A model generated the notes under the pieces. That model was not told the origin of the DNA and made no database searches. It worked only from the letters and a program-made list of their open reading frames with translations. The translations under genes were made by a program, and so were the position numbers. Positions 38,073 to 46,453 of a stretch of DNA of 64,000 nt are shown here, one piece after another (position 1 is the first letter of the stretch; the number at the start of each line of letters is the position of its first letter). This DNA is from Bacteroidaceae bacterium (GTDB lineage: Bacteria > Bacteroidota > Bacteroidia > Bacteroidales > Bacteroidaceae), in assembly GCA_017507105.1 (NCBI GenBank), contig JAFWBM010000039.1, positions 124,001-188,000 of the forward strand, given 5' to 3'.

Positions 38073-39374
38073 TTAGTCTAGTTCCTGGTCGGCTTCGTAG
38101 CCTGCAAGCTCTCTGATTTTGTTCTTAAGCATAGCAAACTGTTTGAATAGATCGTGTACAGGTTTTTCGTTGTCTTTGTGCATTGGAGCCTTGCAATAGA
38201 ATGACATGAACTCCTGTATTCCATATAGGTTGGCACGTTGAGCTATATCACTGAAGAGTATAAGGTCGAGTACAAGTGGTGCTGCCAGAATTGAGTCACG
38301 GCATAAGAAGTTTACCTTTATTGTCATAGGGTATCCCATCCAGCCGAATATGTCGATGTTGTCCCAACTCTCTTTCTCATCACCGCGTGGGGGGTAGTAG
38401 TTGATGCGTACCTTGTGGTATATGTCAGAGTATAAATCGGGATATATATCGCTGTCCAAGATGTTTTCTACTGCAGACATTTTACTGCGGCGCTTGGTCT
38501 CGAAGTTTTCGGGAGCGTCAAGCACGACGCCATCGCGGTTGCCAAGAATGTTTGTTGAGAACCATCCGGTTACACCTAACTGGCGTGTGAAGAATGCAGG
38601 TGCAAGCACTGTCTTCATCATTGTTTGTCCGCTCTTGAAGTCTTTACCTGTTATAGGTACTCGCATTTCATCTGCAAGTTCCCACATAGCCGGTATATCA
38701 ATGCATAAATTAGGTGCACCCATTACGAACGGACATCCCTCACGCATTGCAGCGTAGGCATAGCACATACTTGGAGCAATGCGCTCGACATCATTGGTCT
38801 TCATTGCATTTTCGAAATCCGATAGCTTGCCATGTACATTGTTGTCGCGTGCTATATATTTTTCGGTACTTGCAATCCATATCACAACAACGCGTTCGCA
38901 GTTGTTTGTCTCTTTAAAGTGACGTATGTCCTGACGAACCTGCTCAGTAAGTTCCCATCGTGTTTCGCCACTTTTTACGTTAGGACCGTCTATATTTGTT
39001 GCATAACTCTTGTCGAAGAGGGCTTTATATGGACGTATCGCTTTCAACTCATCTTTTACTGGGTCTATATCGTTTGTGCGCAGTACGCTTGCCTTGATTG
39101 CTGCATCATATGCGTCATCCTCATAGATATCCCATGCTCCAAAAACAATGTCGTTAAGGTCTGCTATGGGGATAATATCCTTGACCTCCTTGTATACTTT
39201 GTCTTTGCCTTTTCCCAAACGCATTATGCCGTCGCAGGCAAATGAACCAATTGGTTTTGATAATCCCTTACGTGACATCAATACGCCTATTATGGTTGTT
39301 GTTGTCACAGCGCCAAGGCCCACGCACATGACTCCTAATTTCCCTTTGGTTGGTCTTACACTACATTCTTTCAT
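38073..39374 (-). CDS. myo-Inositol-1-phosphate synthase
   Basis: A 433-residue NAD-dependent enzyme converting glucose-6-phosphate to inositol-1-phosphate. It shows MCVGLGAVTTTTIIGVL (NAD loop), DIVFGAWDIYEDDAYDAA, FVMGAPNLCIDIPAM, ITGKDFKSGQTMMKTVLAPAF and GWFSTNILGNRDG. In Bacteroides this enzyme feeds inositol phospho-/sphingolipids. The usual neighbours of that pathway (CDP-alcohol transferase, phosphatase) are not adjacent; it stands alone between argR and lpdA with its own terminator. Confidence 0.94.
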   Translation of the reverse strand: MKECSVRPTKGKLGVMCVGLGAVTTTTIIGVLMSRKGLSKPIGSFACDGIMRLGKGKDKVYKEVKDIIPIADLNDIVFGAWDIYEDDAYDAAIKASVLRTNDIDPVKDELKAIRPYKALFDKSYATNIDGPNVKSGETRWELTEQVRQDIRHFKETNNCERVVVIWIASTEKYIARDNNVHGKLSDFENAMKTNDVERIAPSMCYAYAAMREGCPFVMGAPNLCIDIPAMWELADEMRVPITGKDFKSGQTMMKTVLAPAFFTRQLGVTGWFSTNILGNRDGVVLDAPENFETKRRSKMSAVENILDSDIYPDLYSDIYHKVRINYYPPRGDEKESWDNIDIFGWMGYPMTIKVNFLCRDSILAAPLVLDLILFSDIAQRANLYGIQEFMSFYCKAPMHKDNEKPVHDLFKQFAMLKNKIRELAGYEADQELD

Positions 39375-39485
39375 GGCTCTGAATTCTTTTTATTACGGCA
39401 AAGGAACGTCTTTTTGTTCGATTAACCTAAGATAATAGTGTTTTGTTTTATAATATTTCTTAAATTTTTAAAAATCACGTGGCTG

Positions 39486-40835
39486 TTATAACTCAAAAAC
39501 AGCCTCTTTCAGAATTTCACACGCTGTAGGGTGTGGGAAAACAGTGCGACGCAACTCCTCTATGCCGAGTCCATGCGTTATGGCAATACATGCTGCGCAG
39601 ATGAATTCGCTCGATGTATTGCCAAGTATATGGGCACCTATTACTTTGTTGTCATCTGTAACAATTATCTTGCACAGTCCGGTTATACCTTCGTTCTCGG
39701 CAACGAATCGTCCTGCATATGTCATTGGCAACTTGCTTATTTTATACCCTATTCCTTTTTCAATTGCCTCCTCCTCGGTTATTCCTACACTGCTTACTTC
39801 GGGGTTGGTGTATACTACTCCGGGGATTGCATTGTACTTCATCTCGTCGGCTATGCCAAGCATGTGGTTTATTGCAACTTCGCCCTCTCTGCTTGCTGTG
39901 TGTGCAAGCAGGGAGAATCCGGTAACATCGCCTGCTGCATATACATTTGGCATGGTTGTTTGCATATAGGAGTTAACCTTTACTCCTCGGTTTACCTCTA
40001 CTGCAATATTTTCCAGTCCATAACCTTCGACAACAGGACGTCTTCCAACGCTAATAAGTATCTTATCGGCTTCAATACTCTGATTGTTACCTTCTGGGTC
40101 GATGTAGTGCAGCGTGTGTCCATCTATTGCTGTGACCTTGCATCCTAGATTGAACTCTACACCCTTTTTCGAGTAGATGCTGCGCAACATTCCACTTATT
40201 TCTTTATCTGTGTTGCCAAGAATCTCGGATTGCATCTCTACTATTTTTACAGGGATGCCCAGACTGTTGTATATGCTAGCAAATTCCATACCAATCACAC
40301 CACCTCCTACAATTATGATGCTTTCCGGAATTGCAGTAAGTGCCAGTGCTTCTCGATTGGTTAATATTGCATCGTTATTCTCTATGCCTTGAATGGGAGG
40401 AATGAATGCTTCGCTACCTGTGCATATGAGCAGTTTTGCAGCTGTATAATTCTCGTTATTGCACTCTATGATTATACTCTCGGTATCTCCGCTTTTGATG
40501 AAAGCATTGCCACGTACAACCTCGATATTGTTATGTTCCATCTTCATCTTTATGCCGGCAACAAGTTTGCGTACTACCTTTGTCTTGCGATCTGCAATCT
40601 TCTTGTAGTCATATGTGACATTTTCTGCTGTCACTCCATATTTTTTGCCGCCTTGGGCATGGTCGTACATTTTTGCACTGTAGAGCAGTGTCTTTGTCGG
40701 TATACAGCCTTCATTGAGACATACACCACCTAATTCTCTCTTCTCGAAGAGAATAACTTTCATTCCATTTGCTCCGGCGTTTTCTGCTGCAACATAGCCT
40801 GCAGGGCCTCCACCGATAATTGCCAAATCGTACAT
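39486..40835 (-). CDS. lpdA: Dihydrolipoamide dehydrogenase
   Basis: A 449-residue FAD disulfide oxidoreductase. FAD start LAIIGGGPAGYVAAENAG; redox disulfide GGVCLNEGCIPTKTLLYSAK (two Cys five apart); NAD motif IIIVGGGVIGMEFASIYNSLG; FAD motif VYAAGDVTG; and the C-terminal HPTACEILKEAVFEL with the active-site His-Glu pair region. It reoxidises lipoamide of 2-oxo-acid dehydrogenases or the glycine cleavage system. None of those partners is in the window. Confidence 0.95.
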   Translation of the reverse strand: MYDLAIIGGGPAGYVAAENAGANGMKVILFEKRELGGVCLNEGCIPTKTLLYSAKMYDHAQGGKKYGVTAENVTYDYKKIADRKTKVVRKLVAGIKMKMEHNNIEVVRGNAFIKSGDTESIIIECNNENYTAAKLLICTGSEAFIPPIQGIENNDAILTNREALALTAIPESIIIVGGGVIGMEFASIYNSLGIPVKIVEMQSEILGNTDKEISGMLRSIYSKKGVEFNLGCKVTAIDGHTLHYIDPEGNNQSIEADKILISVGRRPVVEGYGLENIAVEVNRGVKVNSYMQTTMPNVYAAGDVTGFSLLAHTASREGEVAINHMLGIADEMKYNAIPGVVYTNPEVSSVGITEEEAIEKGIGYKISKLPMTYAGRFVAENEGITGLCKIIVTDDNKVIGAHILGNTSSEFICAACIAITHGLGIEELRRTVFPHPTACEILKEAVFEL

Positions 40836-40909
40836 AGGTTATTCTTGTTAAATTTTTCCGAAGACTTCTATGTCGGTATAATTTGTGTTATTAAGGTCTT
40901 TACTAACAA

Positions 40910-41641
40910 TTATGCCTCTCCCAAAGTTTTTGCTATTACGTTCCTTGTCTCTTCCATTAGGTAATCGACATTTTCGCTATCGCGTCCCTTACACTCTATA
41001 GGAGCATGGAATGTTACTGTTACCGGCGACCAATGTGCGCACATACAACCTTTGGGGAGTATGTCGTATGCACCTTGTATAGCTATAGGTATAATGGGCT
41101 TCTGTGACATATTGGCTACTACGAAGGCGCCTTTCTTAAAACGTCCGAGCTTTCCTGTATTGGTACGTGTACCTTCTGCAAATATTGTCATGCACTTTCC
41201 GCTCTTTAAGATATTGAGTGACTTGCGCAGGATATCTTTCTGAGGGGTTGTACGGTCTACAAAGACATGGTCTGTCTTCGCGCATGCGATACCCAGAAAT
41301 GGAACCTTTCGTAGTGAGTTTTTCATCATCCACTTGAAGTTCTTTACAATATACCCGTATAGGATGAATATGTCGAACATGCCTTGGTGGTTGGCTACAA
41401 AGATATAGTTCTTGTCATCTTCTACATACTCCTTTCTTCCTACAATCTTTACGGGTATAAGGAACAGATAACACATGAGACGACACCATACGACAGCTGG
41501 ATAGTAGTCGGCATTCTTTATTTTAAGTACTCCGCCGAATAACCAAATGATACATGATGTCAAAAATGTTAAAAAAATACCAGCCCACCATGCAAAGCAT
41601 ATCTGATACAGTGCATATAAGGGATGTAGAATTTTTCTCAT
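40910..41641 (-). CDS. plsC: 1-Acyl-sn-glycerol-3-phosphate acyltransferase
   Basis: A 243-residue membrane-bound acyltransferase. It shows an N-terminal membrane segment (FAWWAGIFLTFLTSCIIWLFGG), the HX4D catalytic motif ANHQGMFDIF, and the substrate motif FAEGTRTNTGKLGRFKKGAF with KPIIPIAIQGAYDILP. It makes phosphatidic acid. It lies 74 bases upstream of lpdA, possibly in one transcript. Confidence 0.92.
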   Translation of the reverse strand: MRKILHPLYALYQICFAWWAGIFLTFLTSCIIWLFGGVLKIKNADYYPAVVWCRLMCYLFLIPVKIVGRKEYVEDDKNYIFVANHQGMFDIFILYGYIVKNFKWMMKNSLRKVPFLGIACAKTDHVFVDRTTPQKDILRKSLNILKSGKCMTIFAEGTRTNTGKLGRFKKGAFVVANMSQKPIIPIAIQGAYDILPKGCMCAHWSPVTVTFHAPIECKGRDSENVDYLMEETRNVIAKTLGEA

Positions 41642-41730
41642 AATAACTTGATATTAAATTTGTAATAAACTGTTTGTCTGTTCTCTTTTCTATAGGGGTG
41701 CTGCTGTTGGGGTAGTACCCTATTTTTTTG

Positions 41731-41760
41731 CGAATATAATGTTTTTTTTCTCTTTGCAAT
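41731..41760 (-). promoter_or_regulatory. Candidate promoter of plsC
   Basis: On the minus strand ATTG (41760-41757), 18 bases, TATATTCG (41738-41731). A small palindrome GGGTACTACCC follows just downstream. Confidence 0.45.
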
Positions 41761-41767
41761 AATAAAG

Positions 41768-42574
41768 TTAAATGTTTTTGACAAGATATCGTCCTATCTC
41801 TTCTATAGATGCACCTCGTCTCGAGCAATAGTCGTGCAGCTGTTCTTCGCTAATATTGCCTACTGCAAAATATTGTGCAGCGGGGTGGGAAATCATTATT
41901 CCACATACCGATGCATGTGGTATCATTGCGCCACTTTCGGTTAGTTTGATGCCTGCCTCTTGAAGATTCAGTATTTTGTCCAAAATAAAAATTACCGATT
42001 GGTCGGGCAGTGAGGGGTAGCCAATGGCCGGACGTATTCCCTGGTATCTTTCGTACTTTAAATCTTCGGGTGTGGATTTTTCATTAGGTGCATATCCCCA
42101 GTACCCGGGTGTGGTGCGCACTTTCATATGCATGGCTGATGTTGCAGCCTCGGCAAGTCTGTCGGCAATTGTCTGTATAAGCATGCTGCGGTACGGGTCA
42201 CACTCATTCCTTTCTTCTTCGAAACTATGAGAAACTGCTGTTGCAAAGATGCCGATTTTGTCGCCTCTTGGTGAGACAAAATCGCTTAGGCATAGGTTCG
42301 GTCTCTCTTTTGCATTATGCTGTTGTCTTAATAAAGGCAGCAATACGCCCTCTATCATCAGATTGTCACCAATGCTGTATGCGTCGCAAAGACGGAATAG
42401 AGATTTAATCACAGGAGTCTTTTCCAAAACAAGAGCTACTGCTTCCTTTTTTAGTAGTGTAGCCTCTTTTGAGGTATAATCCTTGGGTTTTATATCCCAT
42501 GCATGGAAAAAGTAGTTCCAGTCTATATATGAAAGAAGTTCTTTTGCTTTGTATGTGAATAGATATTTGCTCAT
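41768..42574 (-). CDS. Stand-alone MetH reactivation-domain protein
   Basis: A 268-residue protein matching only the C-terminal activation domain of cobalamin-dependent methionine synthase. The SAM-binding signature is GIRPAIGYPSLPDQS, followed by LTESGAMIPHASVCGIMISHPAAQYFAVG and the end DYCSRRGASIEEIGRYL, as in MetH. In MetH this domain binds SAM and drives reductive methylation of inactive cob(II)alamin. No catalytic, folate or B12-binding domain is present, so it should act in trans on a MetH encoded elsewhere. The ATG overlaps the dihydroorotase stop by four bases (ATGA), implying coupling. Confidence 0.88.
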   Translation of the reverse strand: MSKYLFTYKAKELLSYIDWNYFFHAWDIKPKDYTSKEATLLKKEAVALVLEKTPVIKSLFRLCDAYSIGDNLMIEGVLLPLLRQQHNAKERPNLCLSDFVSPRGDKIGIFATAVSHSFEEERNECDPYRSMLIQTIADRLAEAATSAMHMKVRTTPGYWGYAPNEKSTPEDLKYERYQGIRPAIGYPSLPDQSVIFILDKILNLQEAGIKLTESGAMIPHASVCGIMISHPAAQYFAVGNISEEQLHDYCSRRGASIEEIGRYLVKNI

Positions 42575-43902
42575 CTGTCAAAACTCAAGGCCTTTCCGCG
42601 TACTTCGTCATTTATCTCTCCATCATTGAAAACACATTGACCGTTGACCCATGTCTGCCTGATGCTCCAATCGAAAGTCCTGCCTTCAAACGGGCTCCAT
42701 CCACAGATACTGATGATATCTTCCTTTCTTACTGTATAGGTCTTGGAAGGGTCCAGAAGCACAATGTCGGCATAATATCCTTTGCGGATATATCCTCGGT
42801 TATGTATCTTGAATAGTCTGGCGGGTGCATGGCACATTTTCTCTACAAGGGTCTCTATAGATAGTATATTCTCATTAACCAATTGCAATATAGACTGTAG
42901 CGAGAACTGTATACTTGGCATGCCGGATGCAGCTCTTAATGCGCCGCCCTCCTTGTCTTTCAGCAGATGTGGTGCGTGGTCGGTTCCTATTACATCTATC
43001 CTGTTGTCGTTTATTGCGTTTCGTAATGTCTCGCGGTCTTGGCTGCTCTTTATGGCCGGGTTGCATTTGATGCGTGTACCGAGTGTGTGGTAGTCACTAT
43101 CACAGAATGTAAGGTGTGAGGGTGTGACCTCAGCTGTTATCAGTTTTTTGTCCCCGGTCATCTCCAATAGTCCCACCTCTTCGCTAGTGCTTATGTGCAT
43201 TATATGCAGTTGTTTGTTATATCTCTTGGCTAGTTCAATAGCGCTTTTGGTAGAGTTGTAACATGCCTCTCTGCTACGTATTATGGGGTGGAATTCTACA
43301 GAAGGATCGCTACCTTCGCTTTCCATTATCTTCTTTGCATTCGCATTTATTATTGATGAGTCTTCGCAGTGTACAGCAATGGGTAGTGTGGCTTTACCGA
43401 AAATCTCTGCCAGTTTCTCCTCTCTGTCTACAAGCATGTTGCCGGTACTTGAGCCCATGAATAGTTTTATTCCACATACTCTCTTGGGCAGACGTGTGAA
43501 GATGTCGCTGTTCTTGTCTGTGGCACCGAAATAGAATGAGTAATTGACAGCACTGTTTTTGGCGGCAATGGCGAACTTTTCTTTCAGTGCTTTCAGTGTG
43601 GTTGTCTGTGGATTTGTGTTTGGCATCTCCATATAAGAAGTTACTCCTCCTGCGGCAGCTGCACGGCTTTCGCTATATATGTTGGCTTTGTGTGTCAGTC
43701 CTGGTTCGCGAAAATGTACGTGGTCGTCAATAACTCCGGGGATAAGATAGAGCCCTGTTGCCTCTATTATCTCATCACATTGCGAACGAGGTAGCTCATC
43801 GCCTCGCAGAATCTCTGTTATTTTTCCATTATTAATCACTATCGAGCCGCGAAACTTCTCGCCCTCGTTGATTATTGTAGGGTTGCTTATAAGTGTACGC
43901 AT
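42571..43902 (-). CDS. pyrC: Dihydroorotase
   Basis: A 443-residue class I amidohydrolase of pyrimidine synthesis. LIPGVIDDHVHFREPGLTHKANI gives the HxH metal site; YMEMPNTNPQTT is the conserved Asn-Thr stretch; LHIMHISTSEE and VIGTDHAPHLLKDKEGG give later metal and catalytic Asp residues. The complete set of metal ligands suggests a catalytically active enzyme, not the inactive PyrC' type. It is transcribed ahead of the MetH reactivation gene, with a candidate -7 box TATCTTCG at 43932-43925. Confidence 0.93.
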   Translation of the reverse strand: MRTLISNPTIINEGEKFRGSIVINNGKITEILRGDELPRSQCDEIIEATGLYLIPGVIDDHVHFREPGLTHKANIYSESRAAAAGGVTSYMEMPNTNPQTTTLKALKEKFAIAAKNSAVNYSFYFGATDKNSDIFTRLPKRVCGIKLFMGSSTGNMLVDREEKLAEIFGKATLPIAVHCEDSSIINANAKKIMESEGSDPSVEFHPIIRSREACYNSTKSAIELAKRYNKQLHIMHISTSEEVGLLEMTGDKKLITAEVTPSHLTFCDSDYHTLGTRIKCNPAIKSSQDRETLRNAINDNRIDVIGTDHAPHLLKDKEGGALRAASGMPSIQFSLQSILQLVNENILSIETLVEKMCHAPARLFKIHNRGYIRKGYYADIVLLDPSKTYTVRKEDIISICGWSPFEGRTFDWSIRQTWVNGQCVFNDGEINDEVRGKALSFDR

Positions 43903-43924
43903 GGTTATAGCTGTTGTTCTTCTG

Positions 43925-43932
43925 CGAAGATA
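43925..43932 (-). promoter_or_regulatory. Candidate -7 element for pyrC (TATCTTCG)
   Basis: On the minus strand TATCTTCG lies 22 bases before the pyrC ATG. It is the TTCG variant of the Bacteroides -7 box; no clear -33 TTTG is seen. Confidence 0.4.
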
Positions 43933-44081
43933 GTAAAAGAGTTGTGATTTTCTTTTAAATGGAATAAAATTTTGTGCTGATGGTTATACTGTTTTTTATA
44001 TATGGTAAATGAGACTTGATATTCTTTTCGTTGTCGTGGCCTTTTTCTATCTTATGCGAGTTACATGTTCTATTGTACTTA

Positions 44082-44125
44082 AAGATAAGAGAAGAGATTG
44101 CTTATGCAATCTCTTCTCTTATCTT
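44082..44125 (-). terminator. 20-bp hairpin terminator embedding the HIT stop codon
   Basis: Bases 44082-44101 and 44106-44125 are perfect complements with a four-base loop. On the minus strand the first arm is the coding sequence for the last HIT residues (KIREEI) and the TAA stop lies in and beside the loop. Confidence 0.8.
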
Positions 44126-44497
44126 ATCGGCAATTTCTTTAAACTCTTCCGGCGTAAGTTGTAGTTTCTTGTTTGTGAAAAGCATATCCTTCTCGCTTTG
44201 CATCGGTATCAGATGTATATGTGCATGAGGTACCTCTAATCCAAGAACTGCCTCTCCGACTTTTATGCATGGGAATGCACGTTTTATGCCGCCTGCTACC
44301 TTTTTGGCAAATACCTGCATGGCTGCAATCTCATTGTCTTCCAAGTCGAATATATAATCTACCTCGCGTTTGGGTATTACAAGTGTATGTCCCTTTACAA
44401 GTGGATTAATGTCGAGGAATGCATAGAATTGCTCATCTTCTGCCACTTTATAACTTGGAATCTCGCCTGCTACTATTTTGCTGAAAATTGTTGCCAT
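44102..44497 (-). CDS. HIT family nucleotide-binding protein
   Basis: A 131-residue histidine-triad protein: IFSKIVAGEIPSYKVAED at the start, INPLVKGHTLVIPKREV in the middle and the triad HAHIHLIP near residue 91. Hint-type members hydrolyse purine nucleoside phosphoramidates or AMP-lysine adducts; the physiological target is unknown. It lies 15 bases after greA with a purine-rich GGAAGG before its ATG, and probably shares the greA promoter. Confidence 0.92.
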   Translation of the reverse strand: MATIFSKIVAGEIPSYKVAEDEQFYAFLDINPLVKGHTLVIPKREVDYIFDLEDNEIAAMQVFAKKVAGGIKRAFPCIKVGEAVLGLEVPHAHIHLIPMQSEKDMLFTNKKLQLTPEEFKEIADKIREEIA

Positions 44498-44512
44498 GTT
44501 TCCTTCCTTTGT

Positions 44513-44974
44513 TTAAATAGAGATACTTGTTATTTCCAAGAACAGTTTGCCTTGTGGAACTGTTATCTCTGCCACATCACCAACCTTCTTGCCTAGCAAT
44601 CCTTTTGCGATAGGTGTGTTTATTGATATCTTTCCTTCACGTAGGTTCGCTTCGCTCTCGGGTACAATGGCATACTGCATTGTTGCTCCAGTCTTTGTAT
44701 TTTTGAGCCCTACTTTTGTGAGAACCTGTACATGATCGGTACTAAGTTTAGATGTATCTATAATCTTTGCATCGGCTATAATCATCTTAAGCTCGTTTAT
44801 TTTCATCTCGAGCATGCCTTGTGCCTCTTTTGCTGCATCATACTCAGCATTCTCTGACAAGTCGCCCTTGTCACGTGCTTCGGCTATGGCGCGTACTATA
44901 TCGGGACGCTTGCCTTCCAACTCCTTTAAATCGGCCAACAATTTGTTGTAGCCTTCTTGAGACATATAACTCAT
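44513..44974 (-). CDS. greA: Transcription elongation factor GreA
   Basis: A 153-residue GreA: N-terminal coiled coil (YNKLLADLKELEGKRPDIVRAI) with the functional tip EARDKGDLSENAEYDAAKEAQ carrying the acidic residues that enter the polymerase secondary channel, and a C-terminal FKBP-like domain (NTPIAKGLLGKKVGDVAEITVP). It stimulates RNA cleavage by backtracked polymerase. It is the first gene of a two-gene unit with HIT. Confidence 0.95.
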   Translation of the reverse strand: MSYMSQEGYNKLLADLKELEGKRPDIVRAIAEARDKGDLSENAEYDAAKEAQGMLEMKINELKMIIADAKIIDTSKLSTDHVQVLTKVGLKNTKTGATMQYAIVPESEANLREGKISINTPIAKGLLGKKVGDVAEITVPQGKLFLEITSISI

Positions 44975-45011
44975 CTTTATATCTTTTTATTAAAAACAGT
45001 AAAACAAAGGA

Positions 45012-45031
45012 TTCCAGCACTGGTGCCGGAA
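45012..45031 (-). other. Leader hairpin upstream of greA
   Basis: On the minus strand TTCCGGCAC and GTGCTGGAA pair (one G-U) around two bases, followed by a T-rich stretch. It lies between the greA promoter and its ATG and could be a leader element. Confidence 0.35.
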
Positions 45032-45055
45032 CCCAATTCCCTTTTCAATACGGGG

Positions 45056-45087
45056 CAAAGATATGTGCTTTTTAATTAAAAAACAAA
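45056..45087 (-). promoter_or_regulatory. Promoter of greA-HIT
   Basis: On the minus strand TTTG (45087-45084), 20 bases, TATCTTTG (45063-45056): a consensus Bacteroides promoter. The leader is about 75 bases. Confidence 0.75.
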
Positions 45088-45164
45088 TTTAAAATGGAAA
45101 TATTCCCTAAAACTTTAATCCTCTTTATAGTTTTGCTAAATCAATAGCAATCAATAATGTAAAA

Positions 45165-46337
45165 TTATTTCTCTTTCAAAAGTTTTTCTATGCTACTCTC
45201 CAGATTCTCTACTTGGATGTCGCGTAGTACAATTTCATTATCCCTGTTTATCAGAAAAAATGTAGGTATACTCTCTATGCGGTAAAGAGAGATGTTGTAT
45301 GATGCCGGACCATTGCCGTCGCGTACACAAATCCAAGGTAGATTGTCGGCTGATGTCTTCCAGAAATGCTCGTCATAATCGTATGATATCTGATAGATTT
45401 CAAAGCCCTGCGATTTGTATTTCGAGTATATATCGCGTAGTCCTAGATTGCGTGCACTTATCTTTGCGTTACTATATGCCGTAAAATCGAGCATAACAAC
45501 CTTGCCTTTCAATGAACTCAACGAGATGCTGTCTCCGTCGATATCAGGTAGCTTTATGTCGAACAAAGCAGTGTTGCTTACGCTGTTTGGCTCTATGTAT
45601 AGTGTGTCGCGTGAAACGGGTTGTGTCGCGCGCATACCTTTTATCGCAATGTTGTATAGATGTATTGCTCTTGTTGCATGTGGATTGGTCATGTTGAGGC
45701 TGGTCGCTACTGCCGAGAAACAGCGACTGTCGAATCTGTTATGTATGGGGTCAAAAAGCAGTACGTTATTCAGTCTCAGAAATAGTGCATAGTATGCACT
45801 TGCATTTCCGGGGGCTGTTACAATATACTCCTTGCATATATTCTTCTTGAACTCCTCGATAAGATTATATGCGGCCTCTCGCGTACGTCCGATTGCTGTA
45901 GATGAACTTACCATCCCGTTTATCTGTTTCTGTAGCGCTTGCTGAAGTTTTGTCAGCTCCATGATTTTTACACTCTCTTCGGAGCCTGTTATCTTGCAGC
46001 TATCGGCGAAGTTTGCGGCCTGGGTTGTTATTGTAACGGTTTCTGTCGAGTCTATGGCTATTGTAATCTCTCCTCCATTATTGTTGAGTTGCAGGCGATA
46101 GAAGTCGTAACATTCGGGACATTTACCGTTGAATTCGAATTTGCCGTCAGCCTTCAGACGTGTAGAATCTATTTGTTGTTGTCCGCCTATTTCAATGCTC
46201 GATAGATACAGCATGCTGCCTTCGGCACCGCTTACTGTACCTTTAATGGTGAACTCTTCCTTGCTCTCACATCCAACAATTGCAAGTACAGCTGTAGTGA
46301 TAGTCAAAGCTCTTCCTATGATAGTAGTAATGTTCAT
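45165..46337 (-). CDS. Lipoprotein with DUF4369-like and cysteine-less thioredoxin domains
   Basis: A 390-residue predicted lipoprotein: hydrophobic start with lipobox LAIVGC (Cys 23). The N-terminal part (FTIKGTVSGAEGSMLYLSS, residues 29-110) resembles DUF4369. Residues 255-390 are a TlpA/AhpC-type thioredoxin fold (FDIKLPDIDGDSISLSSLKG, VVMLDFTAYSN, IPTFFLINRDNEIV with the cis-Pro). The position of the redox WCxxC reads AYSNAKIS (about 287-294), with no cysteine, so it cannot do thiol-disulfide exchange in the usual way. A binding or structural envelope role is inferred. It is divergent from pnp. Confidence 0.8.
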   Translation of the reverse strand: MNITTIIGRALTITTAVLAIVGCESKEEFTIKGTVSGAEGSMLYLSSIEIGGQQQIDSTRLKADGKFEFNGKCPECYDFYRLQLNNNGGEITIAIDSTETVTITTQAANFADSCKITGSEESVKIMELTKLQQALQKQINGMVSSSTAIGRTREAAYNLIEEFKKNICKEYIVTAPGNASAYYALFLRLNNVLLFDPIHNRFDSRCFSAVATSLNMTNPHATRAIHLYNIAIKGMRATQPVSRDTLYIEPNSVSNTALFDIKLPDIDGDSISLSSLKGKVVMLDFTAYSNAKISARNLGLRDIYSKYKSQGFEIYQISYDYDEHFWKTSADNLPWICVRDGNGPASYNISLYRIESIPTFFLINRDNEIVLRDIQVENLESSIEKLLKEK

Positions 46338-46362
46338 GAGTGTATAAAAATAAAATTATTGT

Positions 46363-46402
46363 GCAAAGATAGTGAAAATATGGAAAAAGATGTATCTTTG
46401 CA
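46363..46402. promoter_or_regulatory. Facing promoter boxes between the thioredoxin-like lipoprotein gene and pnp
   Basis: TATCTTTG on the minus strand (46371-46364) and on the plus strand (46393-46400) form a 10-base inverted repeat TGCAAAGATA / TATCTTTGCA around 21 bases. Each is a consensus -7 box for one of the two divergent genes, so the core promoters face and overlap each other. Confidence 0.6.
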
Positions 46403-46453
46403 AGAATTTAACATGTATACCTATATAGAAAATATACTAAACGATTAACGAAG

